In this document: positions 52,011-60,477 of the stretch, one piece after another
Numbering within the stretch: the first letter of the stretch is position 1
How the letters are laid out: each line of letters opens with the position of its first letter
Source of the DNA: Sva-07 sp963728355
GTDB lineage: Bacteria > Actinomycetota > Acidimicrobiia > Acidimicrobiales > Ilumatobacteraceae
Reading direction: 5' to 3'
Assembly (NCBI GenBank): GCA_963728355.1
Contig: CAVSJQ010000022.1
Span: 434,001 to 498,000, forward strand
DNA: 64,000 nucleotides
Made by a program: the position numbers and the translations under genes
The notes under the pieces: model-generated
Told to the model about the DNA's origin: nothing
What the model saw: the letters and a program-made list of their open reading frames with translations, nothing else
The model's database searches: none

Positions 52011-52768
52011 TGGAGCACGCCGACGCCGGCGGCGCGCGCCGTTTCGTGCTCGCGCACGGCTTCACGCAGACCGCTCGGTCGTGGGCGACGTTCGAACGGC
52101 TGCTGCACCAACGTCTGCACGATGTGGAGACGGTGGCGGTCGACCTCCCCGGGCACGGCGACGCCCCTCCCCCGGCCGATGCGGACCTGTGGGCGAGCGC
52201 CGAGCGGCTGGTGACCGTCGGCGGGACCGGCACGTATGTCGGCTACTCGATGGGGGGACGTGTGGCGCTCCATGCGGCGCTCGCCGTCCCCGACGCAGTG
52301 CGGCGACTCGTGCTGATCGGAGCCACGGCTGGCATCGAGGATGCCGACGAGCGGCGGGCGCGCCGCGACGCCGACGAACGATTGGCTGATCGCGTCGAAG
52401 CGATCGGTGTGGCGAGCTTCATCGACGAGTGGTTGACCAATCCGCTGTTCGCAGGACTCACGGATGCCACCGCGCTGCGAGCCGATCGGCTGCGCAACAC
52501 CGCCGCAGGGCTGGGTGCCAGCCTCCGGTCGACCGGGACGGGCACACAGATGCCCCTGTGGGACCGTGTCGGCGCCATCGACTGCCCCGTGCTGGTCCTC
52601 GTCGGCGAACACGACTCGAAGTTCACCGAACTCGGTCGTCGCCTGGTCGATGCGCTGCCCGACGGTGAACTGGTTGTGGTGCCCGACGCCGGCCACAGCG
52701 TCCACCTCGAGCAGCCCGAGGCCACCGCCGCCGCCCTGACCACCTGGATCACCCACACCGAGCGATGA
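52010..52768 (+). CDS. menH: 2-succinyl-6-hydroxy-2,4-cyclohexadiene-1-carboxylate synthase
   Basis: An alpha/beta hydrolase-fold lyase that removes pyruvate from the MenD product. The 252-residue chain has VLAHGFTQTARSW, the nucleophile elbow VGYSMGGRVALHAAL, and the MenH-type stretch LVLIGATAGIEDADERRARR. FIDEWLTNPLF follows, and VVPDAGHSVHLEQP gives the His. Its position among other men genes supports the name. The stop codon lies within palindromic repeat A2. Confidence 0.88.
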   Translation: MEHADAGGARRFVLAHGFTQTARSWATFERLLHQRLHDVETVAVDLPGHGDAPPPADADLWASAERLVTVGGTGTYVGYSMGGRVALHAALAVPDAVRRLVLIGATAGIEDADERRARRDADERLADRVEAIGVASFIDEWLTNPLFAGLTDATALRADRLRNTAAGLGASLRSTGTGTQMPLWDRVGAIDCPVLVLVGEHDSKFTELGRRLVDALPDGELVVVPDAGHSVHLEQPEATAAALTTWITHTER

Positions 52769-52802
52769 GCGAAAAGCCCGTATCAGGGCGGTTCGCTCAT
52801 CG
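52762..52802. repeat. Dispersed palindromic repeat, family A, copy 2
   Basis: GATGAGCGAA pairs with TTCGCTCATC, with inner GCCC/GGGC around GTATCA. The TGA of menH is the TGA in its first GATGAG. It ends 11 bp before the stop of the convergent menA gene. Confidence 0.9.
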
Positions 52803-52813
52803 GTGTGGCGGCG

Positions 52814-53674
52814 TCACAGGGCGAGGCCGACGGTGACGAGCAGGCCCCAGGCCAGTTGCAGCTTGCCGGTCTCGCCGAGTACCGGGATCAGCGCGCCACC
52901 GGTGGCACCGCCGAGCACCGCCCGCACCGGCCGGATCGCCAGCGGAATCGCCACCAGCCCGAGCAACACGGGCACCCGCCAGAACGCTCCCACGGCCGAC
53001 AGCACGAAGGCACCGAAGATCAACGCAACGTAGAACCAGCGTGTGCGTCGATCGCCGATGCGCACCGCCAGCGTTCGCTTGCCGACCTCCCGATCGGTGG
53101 GGATGTCGCGCAGGTTGTTGACGACGAGCAACGCGCATGCCCATGAGCCGACCGCGCATCCCATCACCAACGACAGTGCGGTGACGGACTCGATGGCCGC
53201 GAACGTGGTGCCCGCCGTCGCAACCAGTCCGAAGAACACGAACACGAACACCTCGCCGAGACCGAGGTAGCCGTACGGCCTTGGTCCGCCGGTGTAGAAC
53301 CAGCCAGCAGCGATCGCCGCCGCGCCCACCAGCAGCAGGACGAGCGATGTCGACAGCGCGACCGCGAGCCCCGCCACCGCGGCGACCGCGAACGACAGCA
53401 GGGCCGCCCGCTTCACTGCCGACGGGTCGGCGAGGCCGCCCGCGACCAGCCGCGTGGGGCCGACGCGCACGTCGTCGGTGCCCCGCACGCCGTCGCTGTA
53501 GTCATTGGCGTAGTTGACGCCGATCTGCAACGAGAGGCTGACGACGAGTGCCGCGGCCACCCGCCACCAGACGATGTCGGACGGTTCACCGACGGCAGCG
53601 GCTGCGCCGACAGCCACGGGAACCACCGCAGCAGGCAAGGTCCGGGGCCGCGCTCCGGTGATCCAACGATTCAT
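52814..53674 (-). CDS. menA: 1,4-dihydroxy-2-naphthoate polyprenyltransferase
   Basis: Membrane UbiA-family enzyme that attaches the polyprenyl chain to dihydroxynaphthoate. The 286-residue protein has about eight hydrophobic helices. The first Asp-rich motif is NYANDYSDG (Asn57, Asp58, Asp61), and the second is NNLRDIPTDREVGKRTLAV. The MenA-specific GPTRLVAGGL and GYLGLGEVFVFVFFG follow the first motif. The polyprenyl donor would come from the isoprenoid pathway. The ATG at 53674 is 20 bp from the divergent amidase ATG; I see no clear -10 for it. Confidence 0.94.
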   Translation of the reverse strand: MNRWITGARPRTLPAAVVPVAVGAAAAVGEPSDIVWWRVAAALVVSLSLQIGVNYANDYSDGVRGTDDVRVGPTRLVAGGLADPSAVKRAALLSFAVAAVAGLAVALSTSLVLLLVGAAAIAAGWFYTGGPRPYGYLGLGEVFVFVFFGLVATAGTTFAAIESVTALSLVMGCAVGSWACALLVVNNLRDIPTDREVGKRTLAVRIGDRRTRWFYVALIFGAFVLSAVGAFWRVPVLLGLVAIPLAIRPVRAVLGGATGGALIPVLGETGKLQLAWGLLVTVGLAL

Positions 53675-53694
53675 GTGTGCGCCATGATGGGGCC

Positions 53695-55101
53695 ATGACA
53701 GAGCTGTGGCAACTCGGTGCACTGGAACTCGCGGATCGGATCCGCAGCAAGGAGACGTCGAGCCGCGAGGTGCTCGAGGCGCATCTCGCCCGCGTCGAGG
53801 CCTGCAACGGCGCACTGAACGCCATCGTCCGCCTGCTGACGGACGAAGCGAGGGCAGCCGCCGACGCCGCCGACGCCGCACTGGCGGCCGGCAACGCCGT
53901 CGGTCCGTTCCACGGCGTGCCGTGCACCGTGAAGGAGAACATCGACGTCGCCGGCACGCCCACCACCCAGGGCGTCAAGGCGCTGGCCGACGCCATCGCC
54001 ACGATCGACGCTCCCACGGTCGAGCGCATGCGCGCCGCCGGTGCGATCCCGTTCGCCCGTACGAACCTCCCCGACTTCGGCCTGCGCGTGCACACCGACT
54101 CTGAACTCCACGGCATCACCAGTAACCCCTGGAACCCGGACGTGACCGCCGGCGGGTCGAGCGGCGGTGAAGGCGCTGCGATCTCGTCGGGGATGAGTCC
54201 CATCGGACTCGGCAACGACATCGGCGGGTCGCTGCGCAACCCGGCGCACTGCTGCGGCATCGTCTCGATCAAGCCGACGGTCGGCGTCATCCCGATGGCC
54301 ACCGTCGTGCCGCCCGAGGACATGCTGCTGTCCGCACAGCTGATGGTGGTCGAGGGCCCGATGGCCCGACGGGTCGCCGACGTCCGCGCCGCGCTGCAGA
54401 TCCTCGCCGGCCAGCACTGGCGCGATCCGCGCAGCGTGACCGCAGTGCTCACCGACAGCGCCGAGGGCGAGCGGATGCGAATCGCCGTGATGTCCGATCC
54501 TCCCGGCGGCACGACCGATCCGGGGATCGCCGGCGCCATCCGGTCGGTGGCCGACCGGCTCGCCGACGCCGGCCACGACGTCGTCGAGGCCACCCCACCC
54601 AGCTACGAACGCACCACCGACCTCTGGCGCATGCTGATGATCGACGACATCCGCGCACAGAAGGAGCTACTCCCGCTGGTCCTCGGAGCCGATGCACTGT
54701 CCCTGCTCGAGATGTTCGACGAGTCGGCGGAGCCCACGCGCCTGCCCGACACCCACCTCATGCATGCCGAGCGCTACGCCCTCATGCGGCAGTGGTCTGC
54801 CTTCCACCAGGAGTATCCGATCCTGCTGTCGCCGACCTGGGCGCACCGCGCCTTCGCTCCCGGGGCCGACCTCGACCCCGACACGGCGGTCGAGATGATG
54901 ACCGACACCATCCGTCCCGTCGTGCCGGCGAACCTGCTCGGCACGCCGGCGGTGGTCACCCCGGCCGGCGTCGTCGACGGGCTCCCGGTGGGCGTACAGA
55001 TCATGAGCGACCGCTTCGCCGACCTGCGGTGCCTCACCGTCGCCGCCGAGATCGAGTCGCTGGTGGGGACGATCACCCCGATCGACCCGATCACTGCGTG
55101 A
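53695..55101 (+). CDS. Amidase-signature family protein
   Basis: A 468-residue amidase of the GatA-like signature family. The Ser-cisSer-Lys triad is Lys80 (TVKENIDVAG), Ser155 (AGGSSGGEG) and Ser179 (GNDIGGSLRNPA). HGVPCTVKEN and TNLPDFGLRVHTDS are usual for the indoleacetamide/acylamide hydrolase branch. No gatB or gatC is adjacent, so it is not the tRNA amidotransferase. Its stop overlaps the menE GTG (GTGA), placing it in the men operon by structure; a link to menaquinone is unknown. Confidence 0.9.
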   Translation: MTELWQLGALELADRIRSKETSSREVLEAHLARVEACNGALNAIVRLLTDEARAAADAADAALAAGNAVGPFHGVPCTVKENIDVAGTPTTQGVKALADAIATIDAPTVERMRAAGAIPFARTNLPDFGLRVHTDSELHGITSNPWNPDVTAGGSSGGEGAAISSGMSPIGLGNDIGGSLRNPAHCCGIVSIKPTVGVIPMATVVPPEDMLLSAQLMVVEGPMARRVADVRAALQILAGQHWRDPRSVTAVLTDSAEGERMRIAVMSDPPGGTTDPGIAGAIRSVADRLADAGHDVVEATPPSYERTTDLWRMLMIDDIRAQKELLPLVLGADALSLLEMFDESAEPTRLPDTHLMHAERYALMRQWSAFHQEYPILLSPTWAHRAFAPGADLDPDTAVEMMTDTIRPVVPANLLGTPAVVTPAGVVDGLPVGVQIMSDRFADLRCLTVAAEIESLVGTITPIDPITA

Positions 55102-56144
55102 ACCGCCTGGTCGCGATCGACCTGCCGGGCGGTCCCGGTTTCGTCGACGAGCTGCAGCGCGCCTGGGACGCCGGCGACGCCGTGTTCCCCGTCGACCAAC
55201 GGCTTCCCGCGCCGGCGAAACGGGACCTGTGTGCAGCGATGCGCGTCGGCGAGGAGGTGCAGCCCGGCGATGCGCTGGTCGTGGCCACCAGCGGCTCGAC
55301 CGGCGCACCGAAGGGCGTCGTGCTGACCCACGACGCGGTCGACGCCTCGGCGCAGGCGACCAGCGAGCGGCTGGGCGTACTCGACGACGACCACTGGCTG
55401 GCGTGCCTGCCGCTCTCGCACGTGGGTGGACTGTCGGTGGTGACTCGTGCACTGCACACCGGCACGAGGCTGACCGTGCTGCCGGGTTTCGACGCCACGA
55501 CGGTCGAACGGGTCGGTGCCACGCTCGTCTCACTCGTCGCGACCGCCCTCGCGCGCATCGACCCGGCGACGTTCCGGATCATCGTGCTCGGCGGCAGCCG
55601 CCCACCCGACGACCGGCCCGCCAACTGTGTGACCACCTACGGCATGACCGAGACCGGCAGCGGCGTCGTGTACGACGGGGTGCCACTCGACGGCGTCGAG
55701 GTCGACGTCGCTCCCGACGGCGAGATCCGGCTGCGGGCGCCGATGCTGCTGCGGTGTTACCGCGACGGCACCTCTCCCCTCGATGCCGGTGGATGGCTCG
55801 CCACGGGCGATCTCGGCGAGTGGCTGGCGGGTGGGCGCCTGCGCGTGGCCGGTCGGCGCGGCGACCTGATCATCACCGGCGGGGAGAACGTGTGGCCGGA
55901 GGCGGTGGAAGCGGCCCTCGCCGACCATCCCGCCGTCGCCGAGGTGATGGTGCGCGGTGTCGAGGATCCGGAATGGGGCCAACTCGTCGAGGCGGTGATC
56001 GTGCCGGCCGGAGACCCGCCAACGCTCGAGTCCATCCGCCAGCACGTCAAGCGGCATCATCCGGCGTTCATGGCCCCCAAGCGCCTCACCCTCGTCGACG
56101 CGCTCCCCCGCACGTCGATCGGCAAACTCCGCCGTCACCCCTGA
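55098..56144 (+). CDS. menE: o-Succinylbenzoate--CoA ligase
   Basis: Activates o-succinylbenzoate for ring closure by MenB. A short ANL-superfamily ligase of 348 residues, the size usual in actinobacterial MenE. AMP site VVATSGSTGAPKGVVLTHDA; LACLPLSHVGGLSVV; VTTYGMTETGSGVVYDG; GWLATGDLGEWLAGG; and hinge GDLIITGGENVWPEAVE. The C-terminal Lys is in LPRTSIGKLRRHP. The GTG start overlaps the amidase stop. menB and menC are not in the window and must lie elsewhere. Confidence 0.92.
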   Translation: MNRLVAIDLPGGPGFVDELQRAWDAGDAVFPVDQRLPAPAKRDLCAAMRVGEEVQPGDALVVATSGSTGAPKGVVLTHDAVDASAQATSERLGVLDDDHWLACLPLSHVGGLSVVTRALHTGTRLTVLPGFDATTVERVGATLVSLVATALARIDPATFRIIVLGGSRPPDDRPANCVTTYGMTETGSGVVYDGVPLDGVEVDVAPDGEIRLRAPMLLRCYRDGTSPLDAGGWLATGDLGEWLAGGRLRVAGRRGDLIITGGENVWPEAVEAALADHPAVAEVMVRGVEDPEWGQLVEAVIVPAGDPPTLESIRQHVKRHHPAFMAPKRLTLVDALPRTSIGKLRRHP

Positions 56145-56173
56145 CCAGACCCGACCTCGCGACCGGGGACAAC

Positions 56174-56299
56174 CCGAAATTTGCGCACACGTTCGCCCGT
56201 GGCGGGCAGATCTGCGCACGTTTCGGAGTGTGTCGGCGCGCCCGGCCGAAAAATGCGCGGATCGTGCTCCACCGCGGGCAGATCCGCACAAATTTCCGG
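56174..56299. repeat. Two tandem imperfect ~53-nt palindromic units
   Basis: Unit 1 (56174-56226) pairs CCGAAATTTGCGCA with TGCGCACGTTTCGG; unit 2 (56246-56299) pairs CCGAAAAATGCGC with GCACAAATTTCCGG. Both contain a GCGGGCAGATC core and start 72 nt apart. They fill most of the gap between menE and the convergent SDR gene. Confidence 0.6.
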
Positions 56300-56326
56300 T
56301 GGTGGTGGTGGTGGCGGCGGCGGCGG
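56298..56326. repeat. GGT/GGC trinucleotide run
   Basis: About five GGT followed by four GGC units, directly after the second palindromic unit. The ten closely spaced GG pairs could form a two-layer G-quadruplex. Non-coding; it lies about 50 bp beyond the SDR gene stop. Confidence 0.6.
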
Positions 56327-56373
56327 ATCGACGGGTGTTGGTGGTGAGATCGAGGAGCGGGGGTGGCGGCCGG

Positions 56374-57120
56374 TCAGCCGGCGGCGACGCCGGCGCCGCC
56401 GTCGATCACGTAGGTCTCGCCGGTGATCCAGCTCGCGAGGTCGCTGGCGAGGAACGTGGCGAGGTTGGCGATGTCCTGCGGATCGCCGAGTCGCTTCAAT
56501 GGGAGCCGGGCGGCGAGCTGCTCACCGAAGTTGTCCACGAGCACCGCAGCGAAGTCGGTGACGACGAGCCCCGGAGCGATGCCGACGACCCGGGTGGGCC
56601 CCAGCTCCGACGCCAGCTGGCGCGTCATGTGGATGAGTGCCGCCTTGGTCAGGTTGTAGATGCCCAACCCGCCACCGTCGGTACGCAACCCCCCAACGGA
56701 CGCGATGTTCACGATCGTGCCCGGACGATCCTTGAACGACTGCTCCCACGCCGCACGGCACCACAGCAGCGGCGCTTCGAGGTTGACCTGGAACGTCTTG
56801 TCGTAGCGGCCCTTGTCGACATCGAGCGTGCGGCCGTAATAGGGGTTGGTCGCGGCGTTGTTCACCAGGATGTCGAGCCCACCGAAGCGCTCGATCGTGG
56901 CGGCGACGGCGCGCTCACCGGCGCCGGCATCGCCCGCGTTCGCTGCGAAGATCTCCACGTTGCCGGTCATCTCCGCGCGCGCCGCCTCGAGCTGGTCCTG
57001 TTTGCGGCTGTTGATCATCACCTTCGCTCCCGATGCCGCGAGCGAGGCGGCGATCGCCTTGCCGATGCCCTTCGATGCGCCGGTGACGAGCGCGACCTTG
57101 CCGTCCAGTGAGATCTCCAT
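56374..57120 (-). CDS. SDR-family oxidoreductase
   Basis: A 248-residue classical short-chain dehydrogenase. Cofactor site VTGASKGIGKAIA, NNAATNPYYG, catalytic Ser in VNIASVGG and Tyr/Lys in YNLTKAAL, with the C-terminal ITGETYVIDGGAG. The Arg in NSRKQ after the second strand suggests NADP. Substrate unknown. The ATG has TAGCTT 8 nt upstream. Confidence 0.9.
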   Translation of the reverse strand: MEISLDGKVALVTGASKGIGKAIAASLAASGAKVMINSRKQDQLEAARAEMTGNVEIFAANAGDAGAGERAVAATIERFGGLDILVNNAATNPYYGRTLDVDKGRYDKTFQVNLEAPLLWCRAAWEQSFKDRPGTIVNIASVGGLRTDGGGLGIYNLTKAALIHMTRQLASELGPTRVVGIAPGLVVTDFAAVLVDNFGEQLAARLPLKRLGDPQDIANLATFLASDLASWITGETYVIDGGAGVAAG

Positions 57121-57128
57121 GGCCGCCG

Positions 57129-57134
57129 AAGCTA
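57129..57134 (-). promoter_or_regulatory. Leaderless -10 hexamer for the SDR gene
   Basis: TAGCTT on the minus strand is 8 nt before the ATG at 57120. Confidence 0.5.
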
Positions 57135-57189
57135 CGCGGGCTCGTCGCCGTGCGACGAACCGGTGGTGCCGGCTCGGCAGCGAACAGGC

Positions 57190-57702
57190 TCAGATCTGGC
57201 TGCGATAGCGGGCATGGAGGTCGGCGGGCCAATAGCGCACCGGGACGACGCCATCGACGTCCACCAGTTCGGTACGGACCGTCTCGTGGTCGAAGCAGTT
57301 CAGCTCGAACTGGTGACCCCAGGGATCCGCGAGGTCGAACGCAAAGCAGAGGTCGAAGTCACGCACGTCGTCGGCTCGCAGGGTGGCGCCGTCGGGACCG
57401 CAGATCGGGCCGGGCAGCGAACGAGCGAAGGCGACGAAGCTCTCCGCGTCGACGCTGAACGCCACGCTCTGCGGCACGATCGGCTGTGCATCGCTCGCCT
57501 GGAAGAGTGCGATCGACGTCGTACCGTCGTCGGCCGAGAGCTGTACTGGTCCACCCTCGACGCCGTCGGCCCAGAACCGGTAGTCCTCCACCGGCTCGAA
57601 GCCGAAGTTGGCGGCGTACCAGGCCGCAGCGGCCGCCTGGTCGGGTACACGGAGGTGCACGTGGTCGATGCGTCCCAGGCGGAGTCTCGGCGCGTCTCCC
57701 AC
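57190..57702 (-). CDS. VOC-family (glyoxalase/bleomycin resistance-like) protein
   Basis: A 170-residue protein with a VOC fold: RIDHVHLRVPDQAAAAAWY carries the first metal His, SIALFQASDA the next strand, and DPWGHQFELNCFDHE the C-terminal metal ligands. The family includes glyoxalases, dioxygenases and isomerases; nothing indicates which. GTG at 57702 is chosen because TACGGT lies 6 nt upstream; the longer frame upstream has low-complexity Arg-rich sequence and is rejected. Confidence 0.82.
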   Translation of the reverse strand: MGDAPRLRLGRIDHVHLRVPDQAAAAAWYAANFGFEPVEDYRFWADGVEGGPVQLSADDGTTSIALFQASDAQPIVPQSVAFSVDAESFVAFARSLPGPICGPDGATLRADDVRDFDLCFAFDLADPWGHQFELNCFDHETVRTELVDVDGVVPVRYWPADLHARYRSQI

Positions 57703-57708
57703 GGCGAC

Positions 57709-57714
57709 ACCGTA
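57709..57714 (-). promoter_or_regulatory. Leaderless -10 hexamer for the VOC protein
   Basis: TACGGT on the minus strand is 6 nt before the GTG at 57702. Confidence 0.55.
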
Positions 57715-57752
57715 CCCTCGTCGCCGGCGGCCTGTCGGGCGCGGTGCGCCGG

Positions 57753-58817
57753 CTACTGCGGTCGGCCGACGGCGAGCTGCTCGACGGCGGCGAGATGGCC
57801 GCACGTCGTGATGACGATCGACACCCCGAAGGCGAGGGCCTGCAGCACGGTCAGGATCGCCAGGAAGACGGCCCAACCCAGAAGCGGGCCGAAGCCGGAA
57901 ACGGCATTCGCCACCCCGCCGGCAACGCCGGCGACCAACGCCGTCACCATCAGGCGTGCGGCGGCCGACCAGTACCGGCCCTGCGTGAGGTGCCAGCTGC
58001 GCCGCACACCGATTCCGTGACCTCCCGTGGCAGCGATCACCGTCGCCAGCGTCAGGCGTCCCCAGAGCCAGACCGTGACGCCGAGCAGCAGCGGGCCGAC
58101 GAAGATCAAGGTGAGAGCGACCGCTGTTGCTCCGCCGCCGGCCAGGGCCACGAAGATCACCGGAAACGCCCCCACCACCCAGCCGGTGACCTGCGTGGCC
58201 ACCACCACGATGACGGACCCGACCACCACCGGCGTGCGGCGGATCGCAGCCCCCATCTCACCCGCCAGGCCGAGGTGGCGCTCCGGCGCGGCGGAACGAT
58301 CCGTCGATTGCACCGGCGCCGACTGCACCGCCAGCACCACGAATGCCACGGACCATGCCCACGCGACGAAGGCGACGAGCACGAGGAGGACGAGCCACGG
58401 CGCCGCCGACCAGAACATGTCCTGCAGCAGCTCCCACGCGCGCTCGGCCTCGGCGTCCGTCAGTGCGGCCGATCCCGGCGGACCGACCGGGTTCCCGTCG
58501 GCCTCGAACAGTTCGCGAAGCTCGCGTCCGCGGGCGCTGTCGAACGAGGCGACGACCAGCCACCAGCCCGAGGCGCCGATCAGCAGCCAGAGCGCGACGA
58601 GCACGACTCCGACTCGCCGGACCGCCACCTTGCCGGCCTCCACCGAGCGCTCGAACCAGCTCGACAACGACGTCGGGTCACTGTGGGGCGGCACCCACAT
58701 CGGTGCCCGGTGGTCGGTCCAGCGCGCCCCGTCCCAGTACCGCCACGTCCACGGCTGCTCGGGATCGTCGTACCAACCGGACGTCGGCATCGGGGGTGGA
58801 CCGGTCGGCCAGCTCAC
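57753..58817 (-). CDS. DUF2510-domain multi-pass membrane protein
   Basis: A 354-residue protein. The N-terminus has the DUF2510 motif GWYDDPEQPWTWRYWDG followed by ARWTDHRAP, a short Trp-rich module common at the N-termini of actinobacterial membrane proteins. About six transmembrane helices follow (from VGVVLVALWLLIG to a helix ending FGVSIVITTCGHLAAV). The second half resembles glycerophosphodiester-like or YihY-like hydrophobic proteins only loosely. Function unknown. GTG start with TAGGTT 6 nt upstream; it lies downstream of ybeY on the same strand. Confidence 0.82.
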   Translation of the reverse strand: MSWPTGPPPMPTSGWYDDPEQPWTWRYWDGARWTDHRAPMWVPPHSDPTSLSSWFERSVEAGKVAVRRVGVVLVALWLLIGASGWWLVVASFDSARGRELRELFEADGNPVGPPGSAALTDAEAERAWELLQDMFWSAAPWLVLLVLVAFVAWAWSVAFVVLAVQSAPVQSTDRSAAPERHLGLAGEMGAAIRRTPVVVGSVIVVVATQVTGWVVGAFPVIFVALAGGGATAVALTLIFVGPLLLGVTVWLWGRLTLATVIAATGGHGIGVRRSWHLTQGRYWSAAARLMVTALVAGVAGGVANAVSGFGPLLGWAVFLAILTVLQALAFGVSIVITTCGHLAAVEQLAVGRPQ

Positions 58818-58823
58818 GTCGGC

Positions 58824-58829
58824 AACCTA
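58824..58829 (-). promoter_or_regulatory. Leaderless -10 hexamer for the DUF2510 protein
   Basis: TAGGTT on the minus strand is 6 nt before the GTG at 58817. Confidence 0.55.
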
Positions 58830-58842
58830 GCGCTGCACGATC

Positions 58843-59361
58843 TCAGTGGGTCTGGCGGAACCCGGCAGGCGCGTCGCCGTGCCAGTGGAACTGCTCGAGA
58901 ATGTCGAGCTCGCGGGAACGCATCACCGCCGTCTCGTCCGGTTCGGCGTGGTCGTGGCCGAGCACGTGGAGGATGCCGTGGACCACCAGCAGAGCGAGCT
59001 CGTCGTCGATCGTGCCGGCGTGGTCGGCGAATTGTCCAGCGGCGACCGACGGGCTGATCACGACGTCGCCCAGCAGGGTCGGCACTCCCTCGACCGGCTC
59101 GTCGTCCATCGGGAACGACAGCACATCGGTCGGCCCCGACACGTCCATGTGCTCGGCGTTCAGCTCGGCGATGTCGTCGAGGTCGACGAAGCTGAGCGTG
59201 AGTTCGCCGGTGGCGCCGCAGTCGACGAGTACGTCGAGCGCTAGACGGCGCCACCGATCGACATCGACGACGACGTCGGGTGAGTCGCCGCCGCTGCGTT
59301 CGTCGGCGACCACGACGGTCGGCTGCGACGTCGGCGGTGGGGTTGACTGCGAGGCGGTCAT
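58843..59361 (-). CDS. ybeY: rRNA maturation endoribonuclease YbeY
   Basis: Zinc-dependent RNase in 16S rRNA 3'-end maturation and ribosome quality control. The 172-residue chain has LTLSFVDLDDIAELN, GPTDVLSFPMD, LGDVVIS and the zinc motif HGILHVLGHDH (His128, His132, His138). A ~25-residue Pro/Ser/Thr-rich N-terminal extension precedes the domain. It follows phoH by 25 bp in the common phoH-ybeY order. Confidence 0.94.
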   Translation of the reverse strand: MTASQSTPPPTSQPTVVVADERSGGDSPDVVVDVDRWRRLALDVLVDCGATGELTLSFVDLDDIAELNAEHMDVSGPTDVLSFPMDDEPVEGVPTLLGDVVISPSVAAGQFADHAGTIDDELALLVVHGILHVLGHDHAEPDETAVMRSRELDILEQFHWHGDAPAGFRQTH

Positions 59362-59386
59362 GGCCAGCGGCTCATCGATCAGGGTC

Positions 59387-60361
59387 TCAGCCCTCGGCGG
59401 GGCGAGCGTCGTACTGCTCGTACGCAGCGACGATGTCGGCGACGATCCGGTGTCGGACCACGTCAGACCCGGTGAGCCGCACGAACGCCAGTCCGTCGAT
59501 GCCGGTGAGCGTCTTCTCGAGCCCGGCCAGACCGCTCTTGCCGGTGGGCACGTCGACCTGCGTCGTGTCACCCGTGACGACGACGCGCGAACCGAAGCCG
59601 ATGCGGGTGAGGAACATCTTCATCTGTTCCGGCGTGGCGTTCTGAGCCTCGTCGAGGATGATGAAGCTGTTGTTGAGCGTTCGTCCCCGCATGAAGGCCA
59701 GCGGCGCGACCTCGACCACCTGACGTTCGAGCAGACGTTGCACCGCGTCCGGATCGAGCATGTCGTAGAGCGCGTCGTAGAGCGGGCGAAGGTACGGATC
59801 GATCTTCGCCATCAGGTCCCCCGGCAGGAAGCCGAGCCGTTCGCCCGCCTCGACGGCCGGACGGGTCAGGATGATCCGCTGGACCTCCTTGGCCTGCAGC
59901 GCCCGCACCGCCATCGCCACGGCGAGCCACGACTTGCCCGTACCGGCCGGCCCGAGCCCGAACGTGATCACGTTCTCGGCGATCGTGTCGATGTACCGCT
60001 TCTGGCCAGCCGTCTTCGGCTTCACCTGGCGGCCCTTCGCACCGCGGAGGACCTGGTGGCCGAGGATCTCGCTCGGCCGTTCGCTGGCGCCGACCATCGT
60101 CATCACACGCTCGAGGGTGACATCGTCGAGCTGTTGTCCTGCCTGCAGCAACGTCGAGAGTTCCTCGAAGAGATTGGACACCACGATGACGTCGGCCGCA
60201 TCCTCGCCAGAAATCCGCACCTCGTTGCCACGCACGCTGATGCGTGCCGACGGGAAGCGCTGTTCGATCTGTCGGAGGTTCTGGTCACGCGGGCCGACCA
60301 GAGCAGTCATCACGTGGGTGCCGGGGACGACGACGGTCGTTGTGGAGGTGCTCGTTGCCAT
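59387..60361 (-). CDS. phoH: PhoH-family ATPase
   Basis: A 324-residue PhoH-like P-loop NTPase, thought to act in RNA metabolism beside YbeY. An N-terminal KH-like RNA-binding region (ALVGPRDQNLRQIEQRF) precedes Walker A FGLGPAGTGKSWLAVA, LTRPAVEAGERLGFLPGD, Walker B FIILDEAQNATPEQMK, and VVTGDTTQVDVP. ATG 60361 is used; a second in-frame ATG 17 codons on would also keep the whole domain. No strong promoter motif is visible upstream. Confidence 0.92.
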   Translation of the reverse strand: MATSTSTTTVVVPGTHVMTALVGPRDQNLRQIEQRFPSARISVRGNEVRISGEDAADVIVVSNLFEELSTLLQAGQQLDDVTLERVMTMVGASERPSEILGHQVLRGAKGRQVKPKTAGQKRYIDTIAENVITFGLGPAGTGKSWLAVAMAVRALQAKEVQRIILTRPAVEAGERLGFLPGDLMAKIDPYLRPLYDALYDMLDPDAVQRLLERQVVEVAPLAFMRGRTLNNSFIILDEAQNATPEQMKMFLTRIGFGSRVVVTGDTTQVDVPTGKSGLAGLEKTLTGIDGLAFVRLTGSDVVRHRIVADIVAAYEQYDARPAEG

Positions 60362-60477
60362 ACGGTGCGTGGATCCTGCGGGAAGACTACCTGGCAGCGC
60401 TGGTCCTCTGGCACGCGTTCGACGACGTGAGCGTGCCGCACCGGCCCACGACGGGAGCACTACCGTCGGGGCGTTCC

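Noticed and set aside
53695..55101. Amidase as GatA of the tRNA amidotransferase
   Set aside because: No gatB/gatC neighbours, and the sequence around the triad fits general acylamide hydrolases.
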